The notes beneath the pieces are model-generated. The model did no database searches and had not been told where the DNA came from. It worked only from the letters and a program-made list of their open reading frames with translations. The translations under genes and the position numbers were made by a program. From positions 3,410,001 through 3,474,000 of the forward strand of contig NZ_AP027364.1 in NCBI RefSeq assembly GCF_030295975.1: a stretch of DNA of 64,000 bases, read 5' to 3'. Below are positions 16,472-24,539 of this stretch, one piece after another (position 1 is the first letter of the stretch; each line of letters starts with the position of its first letter). This DNA is from Thalassotalea atypica (GTDB taxonomy: Bacteria; Pseudomonadota; Gammaproteobacteria; Enterobacterales; Alteromonadaceae).

Positions 16472-18676
16472 ATGATGTTTAAGCCGACACCTAAGGTGCT
16501 AGCTTGTGCTGTAGCAACAGCATTACTCACCCCAATCGCTCACGCAGATGTGTTAGACGATGCAGCCATTGAAGGAACTGCACAGGATTTAGAAGTTATT
16601 GTTGTTAGCGGTACTCGTACTGAAAAAGCACTAAAAGATGTGGCAGGAAGCATATCTGTTATAACCGTGGAAGACATTGAAAAACAAGTTGTGTCTGACA
16701 TGAGCCAATTGTTTAAATATGATCCTAGTGTACAAGTTACGGGTAAAGTGGGCGGCGCACAAAACATCATAGTTCGTGGCATGGGCGGCGATCGTGTGTT
16801 GATGATTAAAGATGGCATGCGCATGAACGAAGGCTACGGCGCTGATGGTCTTAATGACATTGTGGGTCGCGGCTTTATTGACACAGACACCATTAAACAA
16901 GTTGAAATTGCTAAAGGTGCGGCTTCTTCATTATATGGTTCAGATGCTTTAGGCGGCATTGTGGTGTTTACCACCAAAGATGCCAGTGACTACCTAGACG
17001 AAGGTGATACCTTTGCCGGTAAACTTAAAGCAGGTTATAACGACGTCAACAGACAATACACAATAGGCGGCACATTAGCGTTTACTACGGGTCAAGTAGA
17101 ACATTTACTTAATGGTTCTTACCGCGACGGTGAAGAACAACAAAACTTTTTTGATACAGAAAGTCCGTTCGATATTGACTCGCACAGCATACTGTACAAA
17201 GGCAAGTACAATATTTCAGATACTGACTTCATCAGCTTTACTGCCGACCTTTACAAGCAAGAAGCTGAAGGCGAAAGTGCTAATGGTTTATTAGCTTACT
17301 TTCGCGGGTTAGAGCCCTACGGCTATCACATAGATACCGAGAATTCGAGCAATGAAAAAACGAGTGACGCGTTTAAATTGCGCTACCACAGTGAAACATC
17401 AACCGCGTTTTATGACATTTTAAACATCAACGTTTATTCAAATGTGTCTGAGCAAAAAGACGGCGAATATGCCCTTCTTGATATCAACGCACCTATGTTT
17501 GGTGTGATTGAAATGCGCGATATGTATAAAGACTCAGTCTATAAACAAGAAACCGTTGGTTTTCTTTCAAATGCTAGCTTGCAACTTAACAGCATGCACA
17601 CTCTAGGTTACGGGTTAGATATAGAGTCGACAGATTCTAAACGACATGAAAGCAAGCTTTATTCCGTTGAAGGCACGCCAAAGCCTGGCTATCCACAAGA
17701 AACTGATAAGTTCCCTAAAACCGAAACCTTCCGCGCGGGGCTATTTTTCAATGACGAAATTAGCTTGATGAATGGTCAGTTAACAGTCACACCGGGGGTT
17801 CGATTCGACAAATACGAAATGGATCCTAATGGCGCTCTGAAAACCAATGGTGAAGCCTTTAAGAAATTTAATGAGAACCACACCTCATTTAATATCGCTG
17901 GTTTGTACAAAATCAACGACAAGCTTTCAGCATTTGCACAATATGGACAAGGCTTTAAGGTTCCAGCGTACGACTTAGCGTACATTGAACATTATAATCA
18001 AGCGAGTTCAACCTACATTTATGAGATTGTCCCAAGTGATGATTTATCGCCAGAAGAAAGTGACAGCTACGAAATTGGTTTACGTGGTCACATCGGCAAT
18101 ATGGCGTTTAGCACCGCAGCGTTTTACAGCAAGTATGAAAATTTCTTATCGACCGTGCTAATTGAGAGCAATAACGTTGTTGATGAAAACGGAGATTTCT
18201 TATATCAGCACGACAAATTCCAATACCAAAACCTTGATGCCGTCACGATAAAAGGCCTTGAGTTTGGTATGACGTACTATCTTGATAATAACGTAGCCAT
18301 TTTTGCTAACGCTGCATATCAAAATGGTAAGGACGATGAAACTGACGATTATATTACCAGTATTTCGCCACTATCCGGTACCGCAGGGATAAACTATGAA
18401 GGTGAGAAATTCTCAACTGAATTGATCGTAAACTGGGCCGATCGCATGGATAAGGTTAATGAGGGCAAAAAAGAAATTGCCGGTTACGCCTCTGTTGATT
18501 GGTTATTTAATTATGAGTTAGACGCTGGATTGGTCTTTAACCTATCGGTGACTAATTTACTTGATAAAGAATATGTTCGTTATTCAAATGCCGCAGGTCA
18601 TGATGAAGACAGCGCTTTGGAAAACTTGGCAGAGCCTGGCAGGAGCTTTGCGTTTAACGTGAATTATTCTTTTTAA
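16472..18676 (+). CDS. TonB-dependent outer-membrane receptor, haem-type
   Basis: A 734-residue receptor: signal peptide 1-25 (ending AHA), TonB-box-like EVIVVSG at 41-47, plug domain at about 50-170 (RGMGGDRVLMIKDG and KGAASSLYGSDALGG), then a 22-strand barrel ending in the aromatic NVNYSF. Between strands it carries GFKVPAYDLAY (494-504) and PSDDLSPEESDSYE (from 521), positions of the FRAP and NPDL boxes of haem/haemoglobin receptors, with a histidine between them (His507), as in HemR/HasR-type receptors. A ribosome site AGGA precedes the ATG. It is divergent from the CobN-like operon across a Fur box, pointing to iron-repressed haem or porphyrin uptake. A cobalamin receptor is the main alternative. 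Confidence 0.88.
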   Translation: MMFKPTPKVLACAVATALLTPIAHADVLDDAAIEGTAQDLEVIVVSGTRTEKALKDVAGSISVITVEDIEKQVVSDMSQLFKYDPSVQVTGKVGGAQNIIVRGMGGDRVLMIKDGMRMNEGYGADGLNDIVGRGFIDTDTIKQVEIAKGAASSLYGSDALGGIVVFTTKDASDYLDEGDTFAGKLKAGYNDVNRQYTIGGTLAFTTGQVEHLLNGSYRDGEEQQNFFDTESPFDIDSHSILYKGKYNISDTDFISFTADLYKQEAEGESANGLLAYFRGLEPYGYHIDTENSSNEKTSDAFKLRYHSETSTAFYDILNINVYSNVSEQKDGEYALLDINAPMFGVIEMRDMYKDSVYKQETVGFLSNASLQLNSMHTLGYGLDIESTDSKRHESKLYSVEGTPKPGYPQETDKFPKTETFRAGLFFNDEISLMNGQLTVTPGVRFDKYEMDPNGALKTNGEAFKKFNENHTSFNIAGLYKINDKLSAFAQYGQGFKVPAYDLAYIEHYNQASSTYIYEIVPSDDLSPEESDSYEIGLRGHIGNMAFSTAAFYSKYENFLSTVLIESNNVVDENGDFLYQHDKFQYQNLDAVTIKGLEFGMTYYLDNNVAIFANAAYQNGKDDETDDYITSISPLSGTAGINYEGEKFSTELIVNWADRMDKVNEGKKEIAGYASVDWLFNYELDAGLVFNLSVTNLLDKEYVRYSNAAGHDEDSALENLAEPGRSFAFNVNYSF

Positions 18677-19000
18677 CATCTTCTACTTAGGAGAATTCAG
18701 AAATTAATTTAGCGGCCGGTTTACGCGTTATAGTCATCGTGCTCACCAAAGTTAAGTGAATAATTGATTCTTCTAGGTAAAAGGCAGACCATGTTTCAAG
18801 CCGCTCACCTGGCGTGCTGACTCAATGTGCCCTTGATAAGCACGCTTTGGTGAGCAGCCTAAGACGTAACAAGTTTAGGATGCTTGAAGGTTATACCCAT
18901 GGTTTGGTTCATCTCGCTATACAAAAAAATCTGCTTTGACTGAGAGTTTTTCAGGATTGATTAGTACTGTGATACTCGATAGACATCGTATAGCACCCTT
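18677..19000 (+). ncRNA. Structured region downstream of the TonB receptor, possible sRNA or long 3' UTR
   Basis: About 325 bases without a gene but with strong pairing: GCTCACC (18803-18809) and GCGTGCT (18812-18818) pair with AGCACGC (18839-18845) and GGTGAGC (18849-18855). A second upstream copy, GCTCACCAAAG (18741-18751), can pair instead with CTTTGGTGAGC (18845-18855), so two exclusive folds are possible. The region runs into a strong terminator at 19001. A weak promoter (TTGACT at 18936, GATTAG at 18959) may exist. Confidence 0.4.
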
Positions 19001-19030
19001 GCCCACCTTCTTGTAAGGTGGGCTTTTTTT
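19001..19030 (+). terminator. Rho-independent terminator
   Basis: A 9-bp perfect stem, GCCCACCTT (19001-19009) and AAGGTGGGC (19015-19023), with a 5-base loop and seven T residues. Orientation fits the TonB receptor transcript or a small RNA behind it. Confidence 0.85.
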
Positions 19031-19044
19031 AAAGGGGTTGTCCC

Positions 19045-20508
19045 CTACTCTTGAGTAACCACTTCTATTTCGTCAATCACACCATTTTTACTGTCATCGT
19101 GAGAAAACAGTAAATACTGAGCGCCGCTCGCATCAAAGGCAAATTGTCCTTGTGCCGTTCTTTGCAACATATATTTATCTAACTGACTCAGTGATTGCCC
19201 CAAATACAAACAATCATAACAACGCACTCGAGCGGACTTATCGCCGGAGCTGATTAATTTAAAGCGAGTGACAGTATCTCTCGTAAAATCGAACACCAAG
19301 TTATTACCATATACCCAAGACGATTTTCGCGACGAACGATTAATGACCAGTTCAGGTTGGCCAAGCGCAGCTCGTAACTCTGTTTTATTTGAGCCTAATG
19401 AGATGCCAGAGATACCTAAACCAATTGTAATCACGTCAGGTTTTCTATCATTTTTGACTATTGCTTGCCAATCAAACGTATATAGCTGCTCAGATAGGCT
19501 GATGTTTTTCAGTATCAAATTAGTAAAATCACTGGCCAAGTCTTTTAGCTCAACAAATTGATAATGTTGATAATACTTGCCCCGTTTAACGGTAAAACCA
19601 TCAGATTCCTTGGTGTTCTGTGTTAGACCGAGCTTTTCACGAACAATTCTGATGTTATCGCCTATTTCGACCGTATTCGATAATGTTGGGGAGAACTCAT
19701 CAAATACCGCATGCATGCTGATTTCATTATTTAAATGTGGAGGCAGGATAAAATCAGCGAATTTGTAGGCGCTGATTTTATTATTTTTTAGATAGAAAAA
19801 ATGTTTACGTCCATACAAATAGGCTTGCTCATCCTTTGCAATATTGATAATAGCCGACGGGTCGCCTAATTCAGCGATTAAGGCATCCGTTGACTCCCCA
19901 ATGGCGACACCAAAAATATTACCATCATCTGTCACCACTTGATTATCAATCAAAAAATGCTGCACAAAAGGCTTTTTGGCACTCACCGTCGACATATCAA
20001 TTTTAATTTTTGTTTTAAATTCAACCCCCGTGTTCAATTGTCCAGAAGAGTTATAACGAACCGGTTTATCATTCACTTCATTTAATTTAGCGTAATCAAA
20101 ATCATCACATAATTTAATCGCTTCACCGCGGTAGTAATATTTAGCGGTTTCAACAGATTTGCCTTTGCCAATCTGTACTTCACCTGAAATATGTTTAAAT
20201 GAAGTAACTGCTATAGCGTCTGCACCAAGCGCTCTCGCCTGCTCTTTGAGCTTATCAAAAGCCACCGATTTTTTTCCAACGGCACGTAACCCTAATGCAG
20301 ATCGGGTAAACAACTTACGTTCATTGAAGTGAAATTCGTGATTAGTTTTCCCGTCCACGGAATTAACCATACCTAAGACTTTAAAATCACAATCCGGGTA
20401 ATATTCGAGCGTAACGATATCTTGAACTTCTAGCAGTGAACTCGACTGACATGCAGTCAATAGCAGTGTTAAAGTCAGCGTAGAAATAATGGTTGCGGGG
20501 GTGTTCAT
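19045..20508 (-). CDS. Lipoprotein with repeated BamE/SmpA-like units
   Basis: A 487-residue predicted lipoprotein: signal peptide with lipobox LLTAC, lipidated Cys20. Residues about 80-135 resemble a small metal- or stress-type domain (EQARALGADAIAVTSFKHI). The remainder shows four degenerate repeats at about 198-249, 279-324, 366-419 and 434-484, each opening with an Ile/Leu-Gly then a Leu-x3-Leu-Gly(-x-Pro) turn (IGESTDALIAELGDP; IGDNIRIVREKLG; LGSNKTELRAALGQP; LGQSLSQLDKYM) and, in the clearest two, a later Tyr-Gly and Phe-rich strand. This pattern recalls BamE/SmpA-type folds. Function unknown. Monocistronic, convergent with the TonB receptor region. Confidence 0.7.
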   Translation of the reverse strand: MNTPATIISTLTLTLLLTACQSSSLLEVQDIVTLEYYPDCDFKVLGMVNSVDGKTNHEFHFNERKLFTRSALGLRAVGKKSVAFDKLKEQARALGADAIAVTSFKHISGEVQIGKGKSVETAKYYYRGEAIKLCDDFDYAKLNEVNDKPVRYNSSGQLNTGVEFKTKIKIDMSTVSAKKPFVQHFLIDNQVVTDDGNIFGVAIGESTDALIAELGDPSAIINIAKDEQAYLYGRKHFFYLKNNKISAYKFADFILPPHLNNEISMHAVFDEFSPTLSNTVEIGDNIRIVREKLGLTQNTKESDGFTVKRGKYYQHYQFVELKDLASDFTNLILKNISLSEQLYTFDWQAIVKNDRKPDVITIGLGISGISLGSNKTELRAALGQPELVINRSSRKSSWVYGNNLVFDFTRDTVTRFKLISSGDKSARVRCYDCLYLGQSLSQLDKYMLQRTAQGQFAFDASGAQYLLFSHDDSKNGVIDEIEVVTQE

Positions 20509-20678
20509 GGCATACCTCTTATTGATTAGCTTACCTTCACACTATCAAAAAACTTAAATAACTCAATACCTTTGATCACTTAAAACCAACCTTAGAGACT
20601 TTGTAATGAATTATGTTTAGGGAAAAGTGCTTCTCTAAGAGCGAGAATATTGAGGGGACCTAGAATGCCATGCAGAAC

Positions 20679-20707
20679 AAAAAAGAGCACGCTCAAGGTA
20701 CTCTTTC
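20679..20707 (-). terminator. Probable terminator of the ATP-grasp gene
   Basis: On the minus strand AGAGTAC, loop CTTGAGC, GTGCTCT (one G-T pair) is followed by a run of T. It lies 10 bases after the stop codon of the gene at 20716. Confidence 0.65.
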
Positions 20708-20715
20708 AATATGAC

Positions 20716-21597
20716 CTAGGCAGGCAGTTTCATTTTATTGGCAAATGCTTTTGCAAAACGTCCTGCAGACTGTTCATCCATATTAAAATACAGCGAAGGT
20801 TCAATAAGCTCTGCCTCCATCAGCGCAAACTTATCTCCGTAACGAACGAAGTCTACTCGAGCATACAGTGGCATGCCATTAGTCGCTTTTAGTGCCTGTA
20901 AAGTCGCCAATGCTTGAGCTTCTAGTACCGCTTCTGGTGAAATTGATATGTGACGAGCACCGAATTCTTCTTGCACTCTAAAATCGTTATCTTTTGGCGT
21001 TTTCAATATCGCGTGTGAATATTGGCCGTCAAAATAAAACAATGAAAATTCCCCTTCATTAAGCACACTTTCCATAAATGGCTGTACCATAAAAGGCCGT
21101 GTAGAAAACGCGGTTTTTAATTCAGCTATGTTGTCTTGATAGTTTTCTTTTCGTAGCCAAAACGTATTATCAGCATTGGCGCTAATCCGAGGCTTTAACA
21201 CTATTTGATCAATGGCAAAGTGCGCGAAAAAATTAGCTAATTCATTTTCATCAAAAGTTTTACACCACAGGGTTGGCACAATATCAACGCCTTGTTTTTC
21301 TAGCGACTTTAAATATTCTTTATCGATATTCCATCGAACCGTAGCCAAGTTATTTTCTAACTGAGCGCTCGACGCTTCAATATTTTCCAGCACCTGCATA
21401 AAAGCCTCAGGCTCATCTTGATAGTCCCATGGAGAACGAATAATAACTACATCATAGTCGTCCCAGTTGGCAGTGCTGTCTCGCCACGAAACTGTGTCCA
21501 TTTCCCAACCTAACTTGTTTAATGGCTGCTCGATTAAGTGATCATAGACCTCAAAATCATCAAGGTTGTCCATGGTTAATATTGCGCATTTTTGCAT
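20716..21597 (-). CDS. ATP-grasp domain protein (RimK/DcsG-like)
   Basis: A 293-residue ATP-grasp fold ligase. The N-terminal third is a Rossmann-like preATP-grasp domain containing VVIIRSPWDYQ, then NLATVRWNIDKEYLKSL marks the usual substrate/ATP lid region, DQIVLKPRISANADNTF the ATP-binding lysine strand, and YARVDFVRYGDKFALMEAEL with LIEPSLYF the metal-binding acidic residues. This pattern is shared with glutathione-synthase-like ATP-grasp proteins and with DcsG of cycloserine biosynthesis; no cycloserine genes are nearby. It should join a carboxylate to a nucleophile with ATP. Substrates unknown. Monocistronic. Confidence 0.75.
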   Translation of the reverse strand: MQKCAILTMDNLDDFEVYDHLIEQPLNKLGWEMDTVSWRDSTANWDDYDVVIIRSPWDYQDEPEAFMQVLENIEASSAQLENNLATVRWNIDKEYLKSLEKQGVDIVPTLWCKTFDENELANFFAHFAIDQIVLKPRISANADNTFWLRKENYQDNIAELKTAFSTRPFMVQPFMESVLNEGEFSLFYFDGQYSHAILKTPKDNDFRVQEEFGARHISISPEAVLEAQALATLQALKATNGMPLYARVDFVRYGDKFALMEAELIEPSLYFNMDEQSAGRFAKAFANKMKLPA

Positions 21598-21820
21598 TAT
21601 AGATCTCTCAAACTCAAGGTAAATTATACTGCCCAGCTATGTAGGCATGACATTTTGCTCAGTGTAATGAAGAGTCACAACAAGAACAACACATTGGCAC
21701 GCACTATACAAAACAATCTAAGTGCTGTAATTGCTGGTGTAAGTGTTAGTATGTTTAATAGAATCAGATAGTAAGTTTACTCACAGAACATTTATTCAAT
21801 AGGTAAAACAAGGAATTAAC

Positions 21821-22801
21821 ATGGAATTATTGCTCCCTATTATTACGAATCCATTGGTATGGATTACGATTGTTGGGTTATATACGTTAAAAAAAGGCAT
21901 TATCTTTGTGCCACAAAATCGTGGCTTTGTTGTCTACACCTTAGGGAAATACACTAAAACACTGCGCGCTGGCATTAATTTTCTCATCCCGTACGTGCAA
22001 AGCGTGGCTGCAGATCGAAACTTAAAAGAACAATCATTAGAAATTAGCTCGCAATCAGCAATTACCCGAGACAATATTACACTGGAAATTGATGGTATTT
22101 TATTTATGAAAGTCACGGATGCAGCGGCGGCGACGAATAATGTGACAGATTACAAACTCGCAGTAACGCAACTAGCAATGACCACAATGCGTAACTCTAT
22201 TGGCTCGATGGAGCTCGATGATTGTTTTCAAAATCGCGACATGATCAACGCCACTATACTTTCAGCAATGACTGAGGCGACTGCACCTTGGGGCGTTCAA
22301 GTTACACGGTATGAGATCAAAGACATAAACCCTCCGCAATCGATTAAAGAAGACATGGAAAAGCAAATGACAGCTGAGCGAGAAAAACGCTCGGTCGAAC
22401 TTACAGCTAAAGGGGTAAAAACAGCGGCTATCACTCGCGCGGAAGGTGAAAAGCAAGCGAAAGTACTGGCCGCTGAAGCGGATAAAGCAGAACAAGTATT
22501 ATTAGCCGAAGCTGAAAAAGAAAAGCAAATTTTAGAAGCCATTGGTAAAGCAGAAGCCATACGTTTAGTTGCAGAAGCCGATGCATTGGCGCTTAGAACG
22601 ATCGGCAAAGAAGCGGCGACAACTGAAGGTCAACAAGCGATATCATTGACCCTTGCACAACAATCCATCGATGCACATAAAGCGATCGCCGCAGAAGGTA
22701 CTGTCGTGTTAACAGACGGTAAGACCGGTAACAATATCTCTGATACCGTAGCTCAAGCTATTGCTGTATCAACAACATTGCACAAAGCGCCAAACACCTA
22801 A
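21821..22801 (+). CDS. SPFH/band-7 membrane protein (stomatin-like)
   Basis: A 326-residue protein of the QmcA/stomatin type. One N-terminal membrane anchor (residues 1-25) is followed by the SPFH domain (VPQNRGFVVYTLGKYTKTL, RAGINFLIPYV, ISSQSAITRDNITLEIDG) and, at about 185-265, a long Ala-, Glu- and Lys-rich coiled coil (GEKQAKVLAAEADKAEQVLL). Such proteins oligomerise into large membrane cages or microdomains and control proteases or membrane quality. The NfeD gene follows 14 bases downstream, the conserved SPFH-NfeD pairing. Confidence 0.92.
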   Translation: MELLLPIITNPLVWITIVGLYTLKKGIIFVPQNRGFVVYTLGKYTKTLRAGINFLIPYVQSVAADRNLKEQSLEISSQSAITRDNITLEIDGILFMKVTDAAAATNNVTDYKLAVTQLAMTTMRNSIGSMELDDCFQNRDMINATILSAMTEATAPWGVQVTRYEIKDINPPQSIKEDMEKQMTAEREKRSVELTAKGVKTAAITRAEGEKQAKVLAAEADKAEQVLLAEAEKEKQILEAIGKAEAIRLVAEADALALRTIGKEAATTEGQQAISLTLAQQSIDAHKAIAAEGTVVLTDGKTGNNISDTVAQAIAVSTTLHKAPNT

Positions 22802-22815
22802 AAATAGAGGGTTAT

Positions 22816-23274
22816 ATGGAATTTTTTGTAGAAAACCATGACAAACTTTTATACGCCATTGGCGGACTCTCTTTAGTGATTGAGTTAAGTATTATGGGGT
22901 TAAGTGGCCCGTTACTGTTCTTTGCCTTAGGTTGTATTTTCACTGGATTGTTAGTCACCTTTGTGGGACTTTCGTCATGGGAATATGAAGCACTTTCTGT
23001 TGGATTGTCATCAATAGCTTTTGCCGCTCTGTTATGGAAGCCACTTAAGAAGCTCCAAGGCAAAGGAGCAGCTATTGATACCAGTAGCGATATGATCGGC
23101 AAACACGTTGCAGTAAGTGAAACTATTAGTAACAACGCTGGCAGCATTCGTTATTCAGGCATAAATTGGCAAGCAAGATTATCCCCAGAATCCGAACGTG
23201 CGGAAATAGCTGTTGGTGAAAACGTTGAAATCATCGGCGTAAATGGCACCATCATGTTGGTAAATACGATTTAG
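22816..23274 (+). CDS. NfeD family membrane protein (short form)
   Basis: A 152-residue short NfeD (no ClpP-like protease domain). Two or three hydrophobic helices occupy residues 10-75, followed by the NfeD OB-fold domain at about 90-152 (GKHVAVSETISNNAGSIRY, then GENVEIIGVNGTIMLV). It is the partner of the upstream SPFH protein, with which it forms a two-gene operon ending at a terminator. Confidence 0.88.
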   Translation: MEFFVENHDKLLYAIGGLSLVIELSIMGLSGPLLFFALGCIFTGLLVTFVGLSSWEYEALSVGLSSIAFAALLWKPLKKLQGKGAAIDTSSDMIGKHVAVSETISNNAGSIRYSGINWQARLSPESERAEIAVGENVEIIGVNGTIMLVNTI

Positions 23275-23293
23275 TTTTACCCTATTCATCACT

Positions 23294-23336
23294 AAAAAAG
23301 GCAGTATTCACATGAAATGAAAACTGCCTTTTTTGA
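23294..23336. terminator. Bidirectional terminator
   Basis: AAAAAGGCAGT (23295-23305) pairs with ACTGCCTTTTTT (from 23323) around a 17-base loop. It has T runs in both directions and separates the SPFH/NfeD operon from the convergent RND/dehydrogenase operon. Confidence 0.85.
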
Positions 23337-23367
23337 TTTTGCCATTATTGTAATGGGGGTGTCTCTA

Positions 23368-24531
23368 TCATTGTGGTTCTATTCGTTTGATCCCGCCACC
23401 ATCAACACCAACATAAATGTAGCCATCTCGGCCTTGCATTAAACTTCGCACACGGCCAATGTCTTCAAGCACTTTGTGCTGTTCTAATACTTGTTTGTCA
23501 TCAATATCAAGCAAAGCAACATAATGAAACTTTAACGAGCCTACAATGAGCTTACCTTGCCATTCTGGATATTTATCACTGGTGACAAACACCATATCAG
23601 ATGGTGCAATAGAAGGCGTCCAATAATGCAGTGGCTGCTCCATGCCCTGCTTCTGAGTTAGCTCTGTAAATTTAGAGCCACTATAATTCACGCCATAGCT
23701 AACCACAGGCCAACCATAATTTTTTCCTGCCCGGACAAGATTAATCTCATCACCGCCTTTGGGCCCGTGTTCATGAGACCAGATATCACCTGTTACAGGA
23801 TGCTTGGCTAGTCCTTGTGGATTTCGATGACCATAGGAAAACGTGGCTAACTTAATATTGTTGTCTTTAGCCAAATGTTGCCATGGATTATCTTTTGGAG
23901 TACGACCGTCATCATGTAAGCGATAAATTTTCCCACCATCGAGAATCTTACTTTGTGGCTTAGACTCCCTTGCCCCGCGATCACCAATAGAAAAATAAAC
24001 AAAACCATGATCATCAAAAGCAATTCGACTACCGTAGTGCCTGCCTTTACTCGTATTGTCTTGACCTTTATACAGTAATTCAGCTTGCTCTAAGCTCATT
24101 TCATCTAGGTTGAGTTTGGCTCGCATTAACGCCGTATTACTACCAGCGCTTTTTCCTTGTGAGCTAGCAAATGTAAAGTACAACCATTGGTTTTCTTCAA
24201 ACTGAGGGTGTAACGCCAGATCCAAAAGTCCCCCCTGACCATTAGCATGAATCTTTGGCAAACCAGAAATTTCCGGTTCCAATAATTTACCTTCACGAAT
24301 CAAACGTAACTGACCTGCGCGCTCAGAAACTAAAATATCACCATTGGGCAATTGCTCCATCGCCCAAGGTACGTCAATGCCCTCAACTAGGGTATTGATG
24401 ACATATGCTTGGTTGTATGTGTCACTGACACTTTTTGACCCAATATCTGCACTATAAGCGTTACTACTGACAATTGAAGACAGTAATAACGCATAACTAG
24501 GCAGGATCTTGTTGTTTAAGTTTTTCATCAT
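23368..24531 (-). CDS. PQQ-type soluble aldose sugar dehydrogenase (YliI/Gdh-B family)
   Basis: A 387-residue exported beta-propeller enzyme. Signal peptide 1-27 (ending NAYSA). Family hallmarks: VPWAMEQLPNGDILVSERAG, LDLALHPQFEENQWLYFTF, GDIWSHEHGPKGGDEINL, NYGWPVVSYG and a C-terminal GYIYVGVDGGGI. Such enzymes oxidise aldoses with PQQ in the periplasm. It lies 8 bases after the stop of the RND permease and is probably the third gene of that operon, an unusual association. No PQQ biosynthesis genes are in the window. Confidence 0.88.
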   Translation of the reverse strand: MMKNLNNKILPSYALLLSSIVSSNAYSADIGSKSVSDTYNQAYVINTLVEGIDVPWAMEQLPNGDILVSERAGQLRLIREGKLLEPEISGLPKIHANGQGGLLDLALHPQFEENQWLYFTFASSQGKSAGSNTALMRAKLNLDEMSLEQAELLYKGQDNTSKGRHYGSRIAFDDHGFVYFSIGDRGARESKPQSKILDGGKIYRLHDDGRTPKDNPWQHLAKDNNIKLATFSYGHRNPQGLAKHPVTGDIWSHEHGPKGGDEINLVRAGKNYGWPVVSYGVNYSGSKFTELTQKQGMEQPLHYWTPSIAPSDMVFVTSDKYPEWQGKLIVGSLKFHYVALLDIDDKQVLEQHKVLEDIGRVRSLMQGRDGYIYVGVDGGGIKRIEPQ

Positions 24532-24539
24532 AACCCTAA

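Noticed and set aside
22297-22608. 103-residue Ala/Ser-rich minus-strand frame in the SPFH gene
   Set aside because: Mirror of the coiled-coil Ala/Glu region of the real gene; no start signal.
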